64,000 nucleotides of DNA. Origin: Rhodococcus sp. 14-2470-1b. Its GTDB lineage: Bacteria; Actinomycetota; Actinomycetes; Mycobacteriales; Mycobacteriaceae. Shown here piece after piece: positions 37,507-45,367 of this stretch; position 1 is the stretch's first letter; each line of letters opens with the position of its first letter. The translations under genes were made by a program, and so were the position numbers. The notes beneath the pieces were generated by a model. That model did no database searches. It had not been told where the DNA came from and saw only the letters and a list, made by a program, of their open reading frames with translations. The DNA is taken from the NCBI RefSeq assembly GCF_002259415.1, contig NZ_NPFY01000016.1:248001-312000 (forward strand), written 5' to 3'.

Positions 37507-39135
37507 TTGCGTAGAACACGCATTGCGACAGCTGCGGTAGCAGTCGTCGTATCGGCGGCGCTGGTCACGGCGTGCTCGTCCGGTGACTCGACGAGTGGCG
37601 GAGGGTCGGGAGACGGCTCCGCGATCATCAACGCCTGGAGTGGCGAGCCCCAGAACCCGCTTGTTCCTACGAATACCAGCGAGAACACCGGTGGCCGAGT
37701 CGTCGACTCGATCTTCGCCGGCCTGGTCTCGTACACGCCCGAGGGTGGTGTGCAGAACGAGGTGGCCGAGTCCATCGACACCACCGACGGCCAGAACTAC
37801 ACCATCACGTTGAAGGACGGATGGACGTTCACCGACGGGACCCCCGTCACCTCCAACTCCTTCGTCGACGCCTGGAACTACGGCGCGCTGTCCACCAACG
37901 CGCAGCTGCAGGGATCGTTCTTCGACCCGATCCAGGGCTACGACGAGGTCGCCGCCGAGAACCCGACAGTCCAGACCATGTCCGGACTGAAGGTCGTCGA
38001 CGACAAGACGTTCACCATCGAGCTCAAGCAGCCCGAGGCAGCGTTCCCCGATCGTCTCGGATTCGCCGCGTACTACCCGCTGCCCGAGGTCGCATACGAC
38101 GACATCGCGGCATTCGGCGAGAACCCCATCGGCAACGGACCGTACAAGTTCGCGTCCGAAGGTGCGTGGCAGCACAACGTCCGCATCGACCTGATCACCA
38201 ACCCGGATTACGACGGAAACCGTAAGCCCGCCAACGGTGGCGTCAGCTTCATCCTCTACAGCAACCTGGACACCGCGTACACGGATCTGCTGTCGAACAA
38301 CGTCGACGTTCTCGACAACGTGCCGTCCTCGGCCGTCACCACGTTCGAGACCGATCTGCCCGGCCGCACGGTCAACCAGCCGTCTGCCAGCATCGAGACG
38401 TTCACCATCCCGTCGCGTCTCGCGCACTTCGGCGGCGAGGAAGGCGTTCTGCGTCGTCAGGCGATCTCCAAGGCGATCAACCGCGACCAGATCACCGAGC
38501 AGATCTTCAACAACACGCGTACCCCGGCCAAGGACTACACCAGTCCGGCCATCGAGGGCTGGACGGATTCGCTCGAGAACGAGTCCAACGTGGAGTACGA
38601 CCCCGAGGCCGCGAAGGCTCTGTGGGCTCAGGCCGACGCCATCGCACCGTGGACCGGCACCTTCGCCATCGCGTACAACTCCGATGGTGGACACCAGGAA
38701 TGGGTCGACGCTGTCACCAACAGCATCCGCAACACGCTCGGCATCGAGGCGCAGGGTGCTCCGTACCCGACCTTCGCGCAGCTGCGCACCGAGGCCACCA
38801 ACCGCACCATCCCGACGGCGTTCCGCTCGGGCTGGCAGGGTGACTACCCGCAGCAGTACGGCTTCCTTGCGCAGAACTACCAGACCGGCGGCAGCTCCAA
38901 CGACGGTGACTACTCCAACCCCGAGTTCGACCGTCTGCTCCGCGAGTCCGCAGGTGAGACGGACAAGGCCGCAGCGCAGGAATTGGTCAACCAGGCTCAG
39001 TCGATCCTGCTGAACGACCTTCCCGCAGTGCCGAACTGGTACCGCAACGCAGCCAGCGGATGGTCCGAGAACGTGACCAACGTGAAGATCGGCTGGGACG
39101 GAATCCCGATCTACAACGAGATCGAGAAGAACTGA
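37507..39135 (+). CDS. dppA: Peptide ABC transporter substrate-binding lipoprotein
   Basis: The 542-aa family-5 solute-binding protein captures di- or oligopeptides (in M. tuberculosis also haem) outside the membrane. TTG 37507 was chosen because GAGAGGA is 7 nt upstream and the protein then starts with RRTR, a hydrophobic signal and the lipobox VTAC (Cys about residue 19). Further features are VVDSIFAGLVSYTPEGG and the central EGWTDSLENESN region typical of the class. It is first in dppABCD, matching Rv3666c-Rv3663c. A hairpin after it may raise its level over the permease genes. Confidence 0.93.
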   Translation: MRRTRIATAAVAVVVSAALVTACSSGDSTSGGGSGDGSAIINAWSGEPQNPLVPTNTSENTGGRVVDSIFAGLVSYTPEGGVQNEVAESIDTTDGQNYTITLKDGWTFTDGTPVTSNSFVDAWNYGALSTNAQLQGSFFDPIQGYDEVAAENPTVQTMSGLKVVDDKTFTIELKQPEAAFPDRLGFAAYYPLPEVAYDDIAAFGENPIGNGPYKFASEGAWQHNVRIDLITNPDYDGNRKPANGGVSFILYSNLDTAYTDLLSNNVDVLDNVPSSAVTTFETDLPGRTVNQPSASIETFTIPSRLAHFGGEEGVLRRQAISKAINRDQITEQIFNNTRTPAKDYTSPAIEGWTDSLENESNVEYDPEAAKALWAQADAIAPWTGTFAIAYNSDGGHQEWVDAVTNSIRNTLGIEAQGAPYPTFAQLRTEATNRTIPTAFRSGWQGDYPQQYGFLAQNYQTGGSSNDGDYSNPEFDRLLRESAGETDKAAAQELVNQAQSILLNDLPAVPNWYRNAASGWSENVTNVKIGWDGIPIYNEIEKN

Positions 39136-39161
39136 TCTTCTCTTCTTCATCTCCATGAGAC

Positions 39162-39200
39162 CGAGCAGGGCGGTAGGTCTTTCACCTACCGCCCTGCTCG
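39162..39200 (+). terminator. Strong hairpin between dppA and dppB
   Basis: Seventeen-base arms CGAGCAGGGCGGTAGGT (39162-39178) and ACCTACCGCCCTGCTCG (39184-39200) enclose a CTTTC loop. It lies inside the operon. It may work as a partial terminator or an mRNA-end stabiliser that makes the binding protein more abundant than the membrane subunits. Confidence 0.8.
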
Positions 39201-39262
39201 TGTGCTTGCCCCCTCACTACTTTTCGACGCCCCGGCCTTCTCGGTGACGTCCACCTTCCTCC

Positions 39263-39277
39263 AAAGGAGGTGATCCG
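39263..39277 (+). promoter_or_regulatory. Extended Shine-Dalgarno of dppB
   Basis: AAAGGAGGTGATC (39263-39275) is complementary to 13 consecutive bases of the usual 16S rRNA 3' end and stands 2 nt before the ATG. This is far longer than other ribosome binding sites in the window. It may compensate for read-through limited by the preceding hairpin. Confidence 0.85.
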
Positions 39278-40204
39278 ATGCTCTGGTACATCGGACGCCG
39301 ATTACTTCAGATGATCCCCGTTTTCATCGGGGCGACATTCCTGATCTACGCCATGGTCTTCCTGCTTCCAGGAGACCCCATTGCCGCACTCGCAGGTGAC
39401 AAGGCCATCAGCCCCGCCGTCGCCGATCAGCTGCGGGCTCGCTACAATCTCGACCAGCCGTTCATCGTGCAGTACCTGCTGTACCTGAAGGGCATCTTCA
39501 CCTTCGACTTCGGAATGTCGTTCTCCGGCCGTCCCGTCAGCGAAGTTCTCGTGCAGGCATTTCCGATCACCGCCAAGCTCGCCGCGATGGCTCTCGTCAT
39601 CGAGGGCGTCTTCGGTATCGGTTTCGGTCTGATCGCCGGTCTTCGCAAGGGCAAGCTGTTCGACTCGACCGTGCTGATCGTCAGCCTCGTCATCATCGCC
39701 GTCCCGATCTTCGTCATCGGCTTCCTGGCACAGTTCTTCATCGGTATCAAATGGGGCATCGTCCCGCCGACGGTCGGTGGCAACACCAGTTTCAAGAATT
39801 TGTTGCTCCCGGCATTCGTTCTCGGTGCCGTGTCCTTCGCGTACGTGGTGCGCCTGACGCGGACCTCGGTCGCGGAGAACCTGAGCGCGGACTTCGTGCG
39901 CACGTCGACAGCCAAGGGCCTGTCCCGCAGTCGCGTCGTGAACGTGCACGTCTTGCGTAACTCGCTCATCCCGGTCGTCACGTTCCTCGGCGCGGACCTC
40001 GCTGCACTGATGGGCGGCGCGATCATCACCGAGGGAATCTTCAACATCAACGGCGTCGGCGGCACGATCTACCAGGCGGTCATCCGAGGTGAGGCGCCGA
40101 CGGTGGTGTCCTTCGTGACCGTCCTGATCGTCGTCTACCTGATCGCGAACCTCGTCGTCGATCTCCTCTACGCAGCGCTCGACCCAAGGATCCGTTATGC
40201 CTGA
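39278..40204 (+). CDS. dppB: Peptide ABC transporter permease DppB
   Basis: The 308-aa membrane protein begins MLWYIGRRLLQMIPVFIGAT, the standard start of DppB/OppB permeases. It has six membrane helices. The EAA cytoplasmic loop that contacts the ATPase is seen as FVRTSTAKGLSRSRVVNVHV. It pairs with DppC. It begins at an unusually strong ribosome binding site and overlaps dppC by 8 bp. Confidence 0.95.
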   Translation: MLWYIGRRLLQMIPVFIGATFLIYAMVFLLPGDPIAALAGDKAISPAVADQLRARYNLDQPFIVQYLLYLKGIFTFDFGMSFSGRPVSEVLVQAFPITAKLAAMALVIEGVFGIGFGLIAGLRKGKLFDSTVLIVSLVIIAVPIFVIGFLAQFFIGIKWGIVPPTVGGNTSFKNLLLPAFVLGAVSFAYVVRLTRTSVAENLSADFVRTSTAKGLSRSRVVNVHVLRNSLIPVVTFLGADLAALMGGAIITEGIFNINGVGGTIYQAVIRGEAPTVVSFVTVLIVVYLIANLVVDLLYAALDPRIRYA

Positions 40205-41156
40205 GTCCACATCTTCGAACGACCGCTCCGTGCGGCAAGCGCGATTCGTCGAACAAGACGAGGTCATCGACGTCAGTCAGACCGATGCCGTGAACATCGA
40301 CGAGGCGCCCGCCAGCATCTGGAAGGACGCGTGGGTCAGCCTGCGCAAGCGTCCGATCTTCATCGTCTCGGCGCTCATCATTCTGGCCGTCATCGTCGTC
40401 GCTGCGTTCCCGTCGCTGTTCACCAGCGCCGACCCCAGGTACTGCAACCTGGACTTCAGCATGCAGGGACCGCAGTCCGGCCACATCTTCGGATTCGACC
40501 GTCAGGGCTGTGACATCTACGCACGCACCATCTACGGTGCACGCGCGTCGGTGCTGACCGGTGTCGGAGTCACCTTCCTCGTTCTGGTCATCGGCGTGCT
40601 GTTCGGTGCGTTCGCGGGCTTCTACGGCGGCTGGGCGGATTCGTTGCTGTCTCGTCTGACCGACATCTTCTTCGGTGTCCCGCTGATCCTCGCTGCCATC
40701 GTGCTCATGCAGCTCTTCACCGATCGCACCATCTGGACCGTGATTCTCGTTCTCGCACTGTTCGGTTGGCCGCAGATGGCGCGCATCACGCGTGGGGCCG
40801 TACTGTCGGCGAAGAACAACGATTACGTCATGGCCTCCCGTGCATTGGGAGTCTCGAAGGTGCGCACCCTGATTCGGCACGTCCTCCCGAACTCGATGGC
40901 TCCGATCATCGTCATCACGACGATTTCGCTCGGTACCTTCATCGTTGCCGAAGCCACGCTGTCCTTCCTGGGTATCGGGCTTCCCCCGACCGAGGTGTCG
41001 TGGGGCGGCGACATCAGCGCCGCGCAGGTCACCCTGCGTCAGGGATCGACGATTCTGTTCTATCCCGCAGCGGCACTGGCAATCACCGTGCTGGGCTTCA
41101 TCATGATGGGCGACGCGTTGCGCGACGCTCTCGACCCGAAGGCCCGTAAGCGATGA
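40197..41156 (+). CDS. dppC: Peptide ABC transporter permease DppC
   Basis: The 319-aa permease has a long N-terminal cytoplasmic stretch (about 45 residues), then six membrane helices. Signatures include HIFGFDRQGCDIYARTIYGA and the EAA loop YVMASRALGVSKVRTLIRHV. It forms the transmembrane pore with DppB. Start overlaps dppB by 8 bp and the stop overlaps dppD (ATGA). Confidence 0.95.
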   Translation: MPESTSSNDRSVRQARFVEQDEVIDVSQTDAVNIDEAPASIWKDAWVSLRKRPIFIVSALIILAVIVVAAFPSLFTSADPRYCNLDFSMQGPQSGHIFGFDRQGCDIYARTIYGARASVLTGVGVTFLVLVIGVLFGAFAGFYGGWADSLLSRLTDIFFGVPLILAAIVLMQLFTDRTIWTVILVLALFGWPQMARITRGAVLSAKNNDYVMASRALGVSKVRTLIRHVLPNSMAPIIVITTISLGTFIVAEATLSFLGIGLPPTEVSWGGDISAAQVTLRQGSTILFYPAAALAITVLGFIMMGDALRDALDPKARKR

Positions 41157-42898
41157 GCGAACGTACGAAAGACGACGCGATGACCACTGATCCAGGCAAG
41201 GCAGAGCAGCCTCTGCTCGACATCAAGAACCTCGAGGTGTCCTTCCAGTCGAATTCCGGTCCGGTACCGGCAGTTCGAGGCGTCAGCTTGACGGTGTATC
41301 CCGGCCAGACCGTGGCCATCGTCGGCGAATCCGGGTCCGGTAAGTCGACGACGGCGCACGCCATCATCAATCTGCTGCCCGGCACCGGCAAGGTGACCGG
41401 CGGCGAGATCCTCTTCGACGGCAAGGACCTGGCCACGGCCAAGGAGAAGGACTTCGTCGAGGTTCGCGGCAGTCAGATCGGGCTGGTTCCTCAGGACCCG
41501 ATGTCCAACCTCAACCCGGTGTGGAAGATCGGTTTCCAGATCGAGGAGGCGTTGGCGGCCAACAACATTGCCAAGGGCAAGGCCGCGAAGGCTCGGGCGA
41601 TCGAACTGCTCGACGAAGCAGGCCTGACGGACTCGGCGAAGCGTGTCAATCAGTATCCGCACGAGTTCTCCGGCGGTATGCGTCAGCGTGCACTCATCGC
41701 GATCGGATTGTCCGCCCGGCCGAAACTGCTCATCGCCGACGAGCCGACGTCCGCGCTCGACGTCACCGTGCAGCGTCAGATTCTCGATCATCTGGAAGGT
41801 CTGACGAAGGAACTCGGAACTGCGGTTCTGCTCATCACCCACGATCTCGGTCTTGCTGCCGAGCGCGCCGAGCACCTGGTGGTCATGAGCAAGGGGCGGA
41901 TCGTCGAATCCGGTCCGGCACTGGAGATTCTGCAGAACCCGCAGCACCCGTACACGAAGAAGCTGGTCGCGGCGGCGCCGTCGCTGGCGTCGCAGCGGCT
42001 GAAGTCGTCGGCGGTGCGCAAGGAGATCGTCGAGCAAGCCAAGGAGGTTGCCGAGGAGGTCGTCGCCGAGGAGCACGACAGTGCCTTCGAGCCCGCCGAG
42101 GACACCGTACTGGTGGTCGATCGTTTGACCAAGCAGTTCAAGCTGCGCGGCGGCAGCCCGTTCAAATCGACGCTCTTCACCGCCGTCAAGGATGTGTCCT
42201 TCACGGTCGAGCGCGGTACGACGACGGCCATCGTCGGCGAGTCCGGGTCCGGTAAATCAACCGTGGCGCAGATGGTTCTCGGTCTGCTCGAGCCGACGGA
42301 GGGAACGGTGAAGTTCGACGGCCGCGACGTCGCCGGGCTGTCCAACAAGGACGCATTCGCGTTCCGGCGTCGAGTCCAGCCGATCTTTCAGAACCCCTAC
42401 GGCTCACTGGATCCGATGTACTCGATCTTCCGCACCATCGAGGAGCCGCTGCGCACCCACAGCGTCGGCACCAAGAAGGAGCGCGAAGCTCGGGTGCGGG
42501 ATCTGCTGGACAAGGTGTCGCTGCCGGCCTCGGTCATGCGGCGGTTCCCCAACGAGTTGTCCGGTGGTCAGCGTCAACGTGTGGCCATCGCCCGTGCGCT
42601 CGCGCTTCAGCCCGAGGTGGTCATCTGCGACGAGGCGGTATCGGCCCTCGACGTACTCGTCCAGGCTCAGATTCTGTCCCTGTTGAACGATCTGCAGGCA
42701 GAACTGGGACTGACGTACCTGTTCATCACGCACGACCTCGCCGTCGTCCGGCAGATCGCCGACGACGTCCTCGTCATGCGCTCGGGTGAAATCGTCGAGG
42801 CAGCGAAGACCGACGAAGTCTTCGACAATCCCAAGGAGGAGTACACGCAGCGGCTGCTGGCCGCTATTCCGGGTGGATCCATTCAGCTCGGAGCCTGA
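41153..42898 (+). CDS. dppD: Peptide ABC transporter ATPase with two fused nucleotide-binding domains
   Basis: The 581-aa protein carries two complete ATPase domains. Domain one: Walker A GESGSGKST (about residue 62), signature FSGGMRQR, Walker B LLIADEPTSALD. Domain two: GESGSGKST (about residue 364), LSGGQRQRVAIARAL, VVICDEAVSALD. An acidic linker of about 40 residues (EVAEEVVAEEHDS) joins them. The fusion replaces separate DppD and DppF subunits, as in mycobacteria. It energises DppBC. The second Walker B has Ala in place of Pro. Confidence 0.95.
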   Translation: MSERTKDDAMTTDPGKAEQPLLDIKNLEVSFQSNSGPVPAVRGVSLTVYPGQTVAIVGESGSGKSTTAHAIINLLPGTGKVTGGEILFDGKDLATAKEKDFVEVRGSQIGLVPQDPMSNLNPVWKIGFQIEEALAANNIAKGKAAKARAIELLDEAGLTDSAKRVNQYPHEFSGGMRQRALIAIGLSARPKLLIADEPTSALDVTVQRQILDHLEGLTKELGTAVLLITHDLGLAAERAEHLVVMSKGRIVESGPALEILQNPQHPYTKKLVAAAPSLASQRLKSSAVRKEIVEQAKEVAEEVVAEEHDSAFEPAEDTVLVVDRLTKQFKLRGGSPFKSTLFTAVKDVSFTVERGTTTAIVGESGSGKSTVAQMVLGLLEPTEGTVKFDGRDVAGLSNKDAFAFRRRVQPIFQNPYGSLDPMYSIFRTIEEPLRTHSVGTKKEREARVRDLLDKVSLPASVMRRFPNELSGGQRQRVAIARALALQPEVVICDEAVSALDVLVQAQILSLLNDLQAELGLTYLFITHDLAVVRQIADDVLVMRSGEIVEAAKTDEVFDNPKEEYTQRLLAAIPGGSIQLGA

Positions 42899-43004
42899 CG
42901 CTCCTGGTCACTCGCACCACCGTGCGTCCACCGCCGACATCCCGGTCGTGAGCGCACGGTGGTGCGGTGCCGGTGAGAAGAGCACGCGGGTACCGTCGTC
43001 ACTC

Positions 43005-43757
43005 GTGACCGATCCACTTGCACCGCTGCTCGAGCTACCGGGAATCGTCGACGCCGCCGAGCGCGCGCGTGATGCTCTCGGCGCTGTTCACCGACACAAG
43101 GCGAACCGTCGGGGTTGGCCGGCGACCGCGGCGGAGGCCGCTGTCCGCGCCGCTCGGTCGTCGTCCGTGCTCGAAGGGGGCACGATGGACTTCCCTCGTG
43201 CAGGCGAGGACGGCGATCCGATTCTGGCCGGGTGCCTGCGCGTCGGGTCCGCGCTCGACGGCGACGCGCTGCAGAACATGCTGCCCGTGTGGAAGCGGGC
43301 ACCGCTACAAGCACTTGCACGGCTGCATCTGCTCGCTGCGGCCGACCTCGTCGACGACGACACACTGCTCGGACGGCCACGCGACGGCGTCGGGAATCGG
43401 TTGGATCTTCTCGCCCAGCTCGTCACCGGGGGCACGTCCGCTCCTGCGCCCGTCGTCGCCGCCATAGTGCACGGTGAGCTGCTGACGTTGAAGCCGTTCG
43501 GAACCGCCGATGGTGTGGTCGCCCGAGCGGCGTCGAGATTGGTCGCGGCGTCGTCCGGTCTCGATCCGCACAACCTCGGTGTGCCCGAGGTCAGCTGGAT
43601 GCGACGTTCGCAGGCGTATCGCGACGGCGCCGACGGTTTCGCGTCCGGCTCGGCGACGGGTGTCGGGAGCTGGATCATCTACTGCTGCGGCGCTCTCGAA
43701 GCAGGCGCGGCGGAGGCGACGTCGATTGCGGAGGCGGCCGGCTCCGCAAGCCAGTAG
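43005..43757 (+). CDS. Degenerate Fic-like protein (Rv3662c-like)
   Basis: The 250-aa helical protein has SSSVLEGG (residues 52-59), which fits the Fic autoinhibition motif (S/T)xxxE(G/N). The segment HGELLTLKPFGTADGVVAR (156-174) aligns with the Fic active site HPFxxGNGRxxR. The catalytic His is Lys163, and GNGR has become ADGV, so AMP transfer is unlikely. GTG 43005 lies 8 nt after TACCGT and has no ribosome binding site, pointing to a leaderless mRNA. It follows dppD, as Rv3662c does. Its role is unknown; the Fic relationship is my reading of motifs. Confidence 0.7.
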   Translation: MTDPLAPLLELPGIVDAAERARDALGAVHRHKANRRGWPATAAEAAVRAARSSSVLEGGTMDFPRAGEDGDPILAGCLRVGSALDGDALQNMLPVWKRAPLQALARLHLLAAADLVDDDTLLGRPRDGVGNRLDLLAQLVTGGTSAPAPVVAAIVHGELLTLKPFGTADGVVARAASRLVAASSGLDPHNLGVPEVSWMRRSQAYRDGADGFASGSATGVGSWIIYCCGALEAGAAEATSIAEAAGSASQ

Positions 43758-43761
43758 AAAC

Positions 43762-44075
43762 CCCAAAAGGGCGGCGTCATCGACCGAAGTCGACTTCGCC
43801 GCCCCTTAGCACGGACTAACCGGTTACCAAGCGTGCAAAGGTGGGCTGTGGCGATTCTGTGATCGCGAGGCCTCGGCGACGATCCGGTGAAGTAGGAGGT
43901 CATCCCTGCAACCGGTGCAGGGTTCTTGCTGCTGCTTCCCGAAACTCGCAGGCCCACAGCGCTTCTGCCCTGTCAGCGGCGCGCTCCGCGTGGGTGCCTG
44001 ATGTCCGTGCTGGGAATCGCGGTCGGGAGAAACGAACCTTCTCTTCCGGTTCGAACTTGGCCTTCCGTTCTTCCG
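43762..44075 (-). ncRNA. Candidate Ms1/MTS2823-type RNA
   Basis: The 364-bp gap between the Fic-like gene and the HAD gene has no credible frame. On the minus strand it has a sigma-A-like promoter (TTGATG at 44106-44111, 17 bp, TACAAA at 44083-44088). It ends with a terminator stem GGGGCGGCG/CGCCGCCC at 43769-43805 followed by TTTT. The implied transcript is about 310 nt. In mycobacteria the roughly 300-nt Ms1/MTS2823 RNA, which binds core RNA polymerase, lies as I recall between the homologues of these two genes and in the same orientation. Identity rests on synteny, length and signals, not on aligned sequence. Confidence 0.65.
43769..43805 (-). terminator. Terminator at the candidate RNA 3' end
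   Basis: GGGCGGCG (43769-43776) pairs with CGCCGCCC (43797-43804), with an inner palindrome around GAAGTCGACTTC. On the minus strand the stem is followed by TTTTGGGG. It may also stop the converging Fic-like gene transcript. Confidence 0.75.
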
Positions 44076-44082
44076 TACGTCA

Positions 44083-44111
44083 TTTGTACCCTGTGGCGCC
44101 GCTCACATCAA
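44083..44111 (-). promoter_or_regulatory. Promoter of the candidate Ms1-type RNA
   Basis: On the minus strand -35 TTGATG (44106-44111) and -10 TACAAA (44083-44088) are separated by exactly 17 bp. This is one of the best sigma-70-type matches in the window. It begins 11 bp after the HAD stop codon. Confidence 0.65.
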
Positions 44112-44121
44112 GGGGTAGAGG

Positions 44122-44955
44122 TCATCGTTTTCTGCGGAGTAGTCCGTAGGTGATCGCGCCGGCGGCCAGGGCGCTGAAACCTACTGCGGCACTTGCCGCT
44201 ACGGTTGTTCCGGATGGTTTCTGGATGCGTGATCGCAGGGACACCGGGTTGGAGAACGTCAGAATCGGCCATCCCGCGGCTGCGGCTTCCTTGCGTAGCG
44301 CTCGGTCCGGGTTGACTGCCGTCGGGTGTCCGACGGCGCCGAGCATCGGCAGGTCCGTGATGGAGTCCGAATACGCGAAACACTGTGACAGATCGTAGTT
44401 TCGGGATTCGGCGAGAGACTCCATCGCCTCCACCTTGCCCTCGCCGTAGCAGTAGAACTCGACGGTCCCGTTGTAGCGGCCGTCCTCGACTTCCATCTTG
44501 GTCGCCGTGGAGATGTCCGCGCCGAGTGCCTCGGCGATCGGCCTGACGATCTCCTCGCCGGAAGCGGACACGACGACGACGTCGTGTCCGCGCAGTTTGT
44601 GGTCCGCGATGAGATCGGCGGCTTCGGCGAACACGAGCGGATCGACTATGTCGTGCAACGTCTCTGCAACGATCGAACGGACTTGTTCCACGTCCCAACC
44701 CGCGCACATCGCTGCGATATGGGCGCGCATCCGTTCCATTTGATCGTGGTCGGCACCGGAGAGCAGGAAGAGAAACTGCGCGTAGCTGCTCTTCAGTACG
44801 GCGCGTCTGTTTATCAGTCCCTGATCGAAGAACGGTTTGCTGAACGCAAGCGTGCTGGACTTGGCGATAATTGTCTTGTCCAAATCGAAGAACGCGGCAA
44901 TTCTTCCGGCGGGACGAGTGGATTCGGCGTCGTCGATACGGGCGCTGGTGGTCAC
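44122..44955 (-). CDS. HAD-IB hydrolase, SerB-like, membrane-tethered (Rv3661-like)
   Basis: The 277-aa protein has HAD motifs FDLDKTIIAKSS (nucleophile Asp), VVVSASGEEI and CFAYSDSITDLPML, and belongs to the HAD-IB (phosphoserine phosphatase-like) group. A C-terminal hydrophobic helix (AASAAVGFSALAAGAITYGL) ends in RRKR, so it is probably tethered to the membrane. A lipid-linked phosphate substrate is possible. GTG 44955 lies 7 nt after TATCCT (44963-44968, minus strand) and is likely leaderless. Tandem dispersed repeats start 21 bp upstream. Upstream codons in this frame are repeat-derived and not taken as coding. Confidence 0.87.
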   Translation of the reverse strand: MTTSARIDDAESTRPAGRIAAFFDLDKTIIAKSSTLAFSKPFFDQGLINRRAVLKSSYAQFLFLLSGADHDQMERMRAHIAAMCAGWDVEQVRSIVAETLHDIVDPLVFAEAADLIADHKLRGHDVVVVSASGEEIVRPIAEALGADISTATKMEVEDGRYNGTVEFYCYGEGKVEAMESLAESRNYDLSQCFAYSDSITDLPMLGAVGHPTAVNPDRALRKEAAAAGWPILTFSNPVSLRSRIQKPSGTTVAASAAVGFSALAAGAITYGLLRRKR

Positions 44956-44975
44956 ACTGTGAAGGATAGAGGGCG

Positions 44976-45059
44976 CAGGTGACGGGAGTGGAGCCTGCGG
45001 GAACGACCCAGGTGACGGGAGTGGAGCCTGCAGGAACGACCCAGGTGACGCGAGTGGAG
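44976..45059 (+). repeat. Tandem 33-bp units of the dispersed repeat
   Basis: Two full 33-bp units (44976-45008 and 45009-45041) and an 18-bp partial third each read CAGGTGACGGGAGTGGAGCC then TGCGGGAACGACC with one or two changes. They lie just upstream of the HAD gene promoter. In the direction of that gene the unit ends in CTCCACTCCCG, the same as in the repeats upstream of the gene at 53864. Confidence 0.9.
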
Positions 45060-45159
45060 TGTGTAGTGGTCGGGTGGGGGTCAGGGCTACTGGTCGGTAC
45101 CGGATTTCGTCGAATGTTGAACTTGCAAACGGCACGTGATGCGGGTGTAGTATCGGTGC

Positions 45160-45250
45160 AGTCCGACTAGTTCGGACGTGTTCAGCCCGACCCCCCGGGG
45201 CTGAACCCGACGACCCTCGCCTCCTCCCCCCCTGGCGAGGGTCGTCCTCT
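45160..45250 (+). ncRNA. 6C RNA
   Basis: Two stem-loops with runs of six or more C in the loops define this small RNA. Stem one: GTTCAGCCC (45180-45188) with GGGCTGAAC (45198-45206), loop GACCCCCCG. Stem two: GACGACCCTCGCC (45209-45221) with GGCGAGGGTCGTC (45234-45246), loop rich in C. A -10 TAGTAT at 45148-45153 with TTGCAA 19 bp upstream predicts a start near 45160. In M. tuberculosis the 6C (B11) RNA lies between Rv3660c and Rv3661, exactly the position here. It acts on mRNAs through its C-rich loops. Ends are approximate. Confidence 0.88.
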
Positions 45251-45287
45251 GTTCGGGGGAAAAAATCTGGTACGGATGTCCAGTAAT

Positions 45288-45315
45288 TCATCCACAGCCC
45301 CCCGATCCATCCACA
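45288..45315 (+). other. Two DnaA-box-like sites before ssd
   Basis: TCATCCACA (45288-45296) and CCATCCACA (45307-45315) each differ from the TT(A/G)TCCACA DnaA consensus at one or two places and point the same way. They sit between the 6C RNA and ssd. Their meaning is uncertain. Confidence 0.35.
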
Positions 45316-45367
45316 ATGTCGCAGACCCCCCTGGTGGCGAGCCGATTCCGCATCCAAGCTTCTGGCC

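Noticed and set aside
43841..44153. Small plus-strand frames of 75-102 codons between the Fic-like and HAD genes
   Set aside because: No ribosome binding site, arginine- and serine-rich translation, and strong minus-strand RNA signals; treated as the candidate ncRNA.
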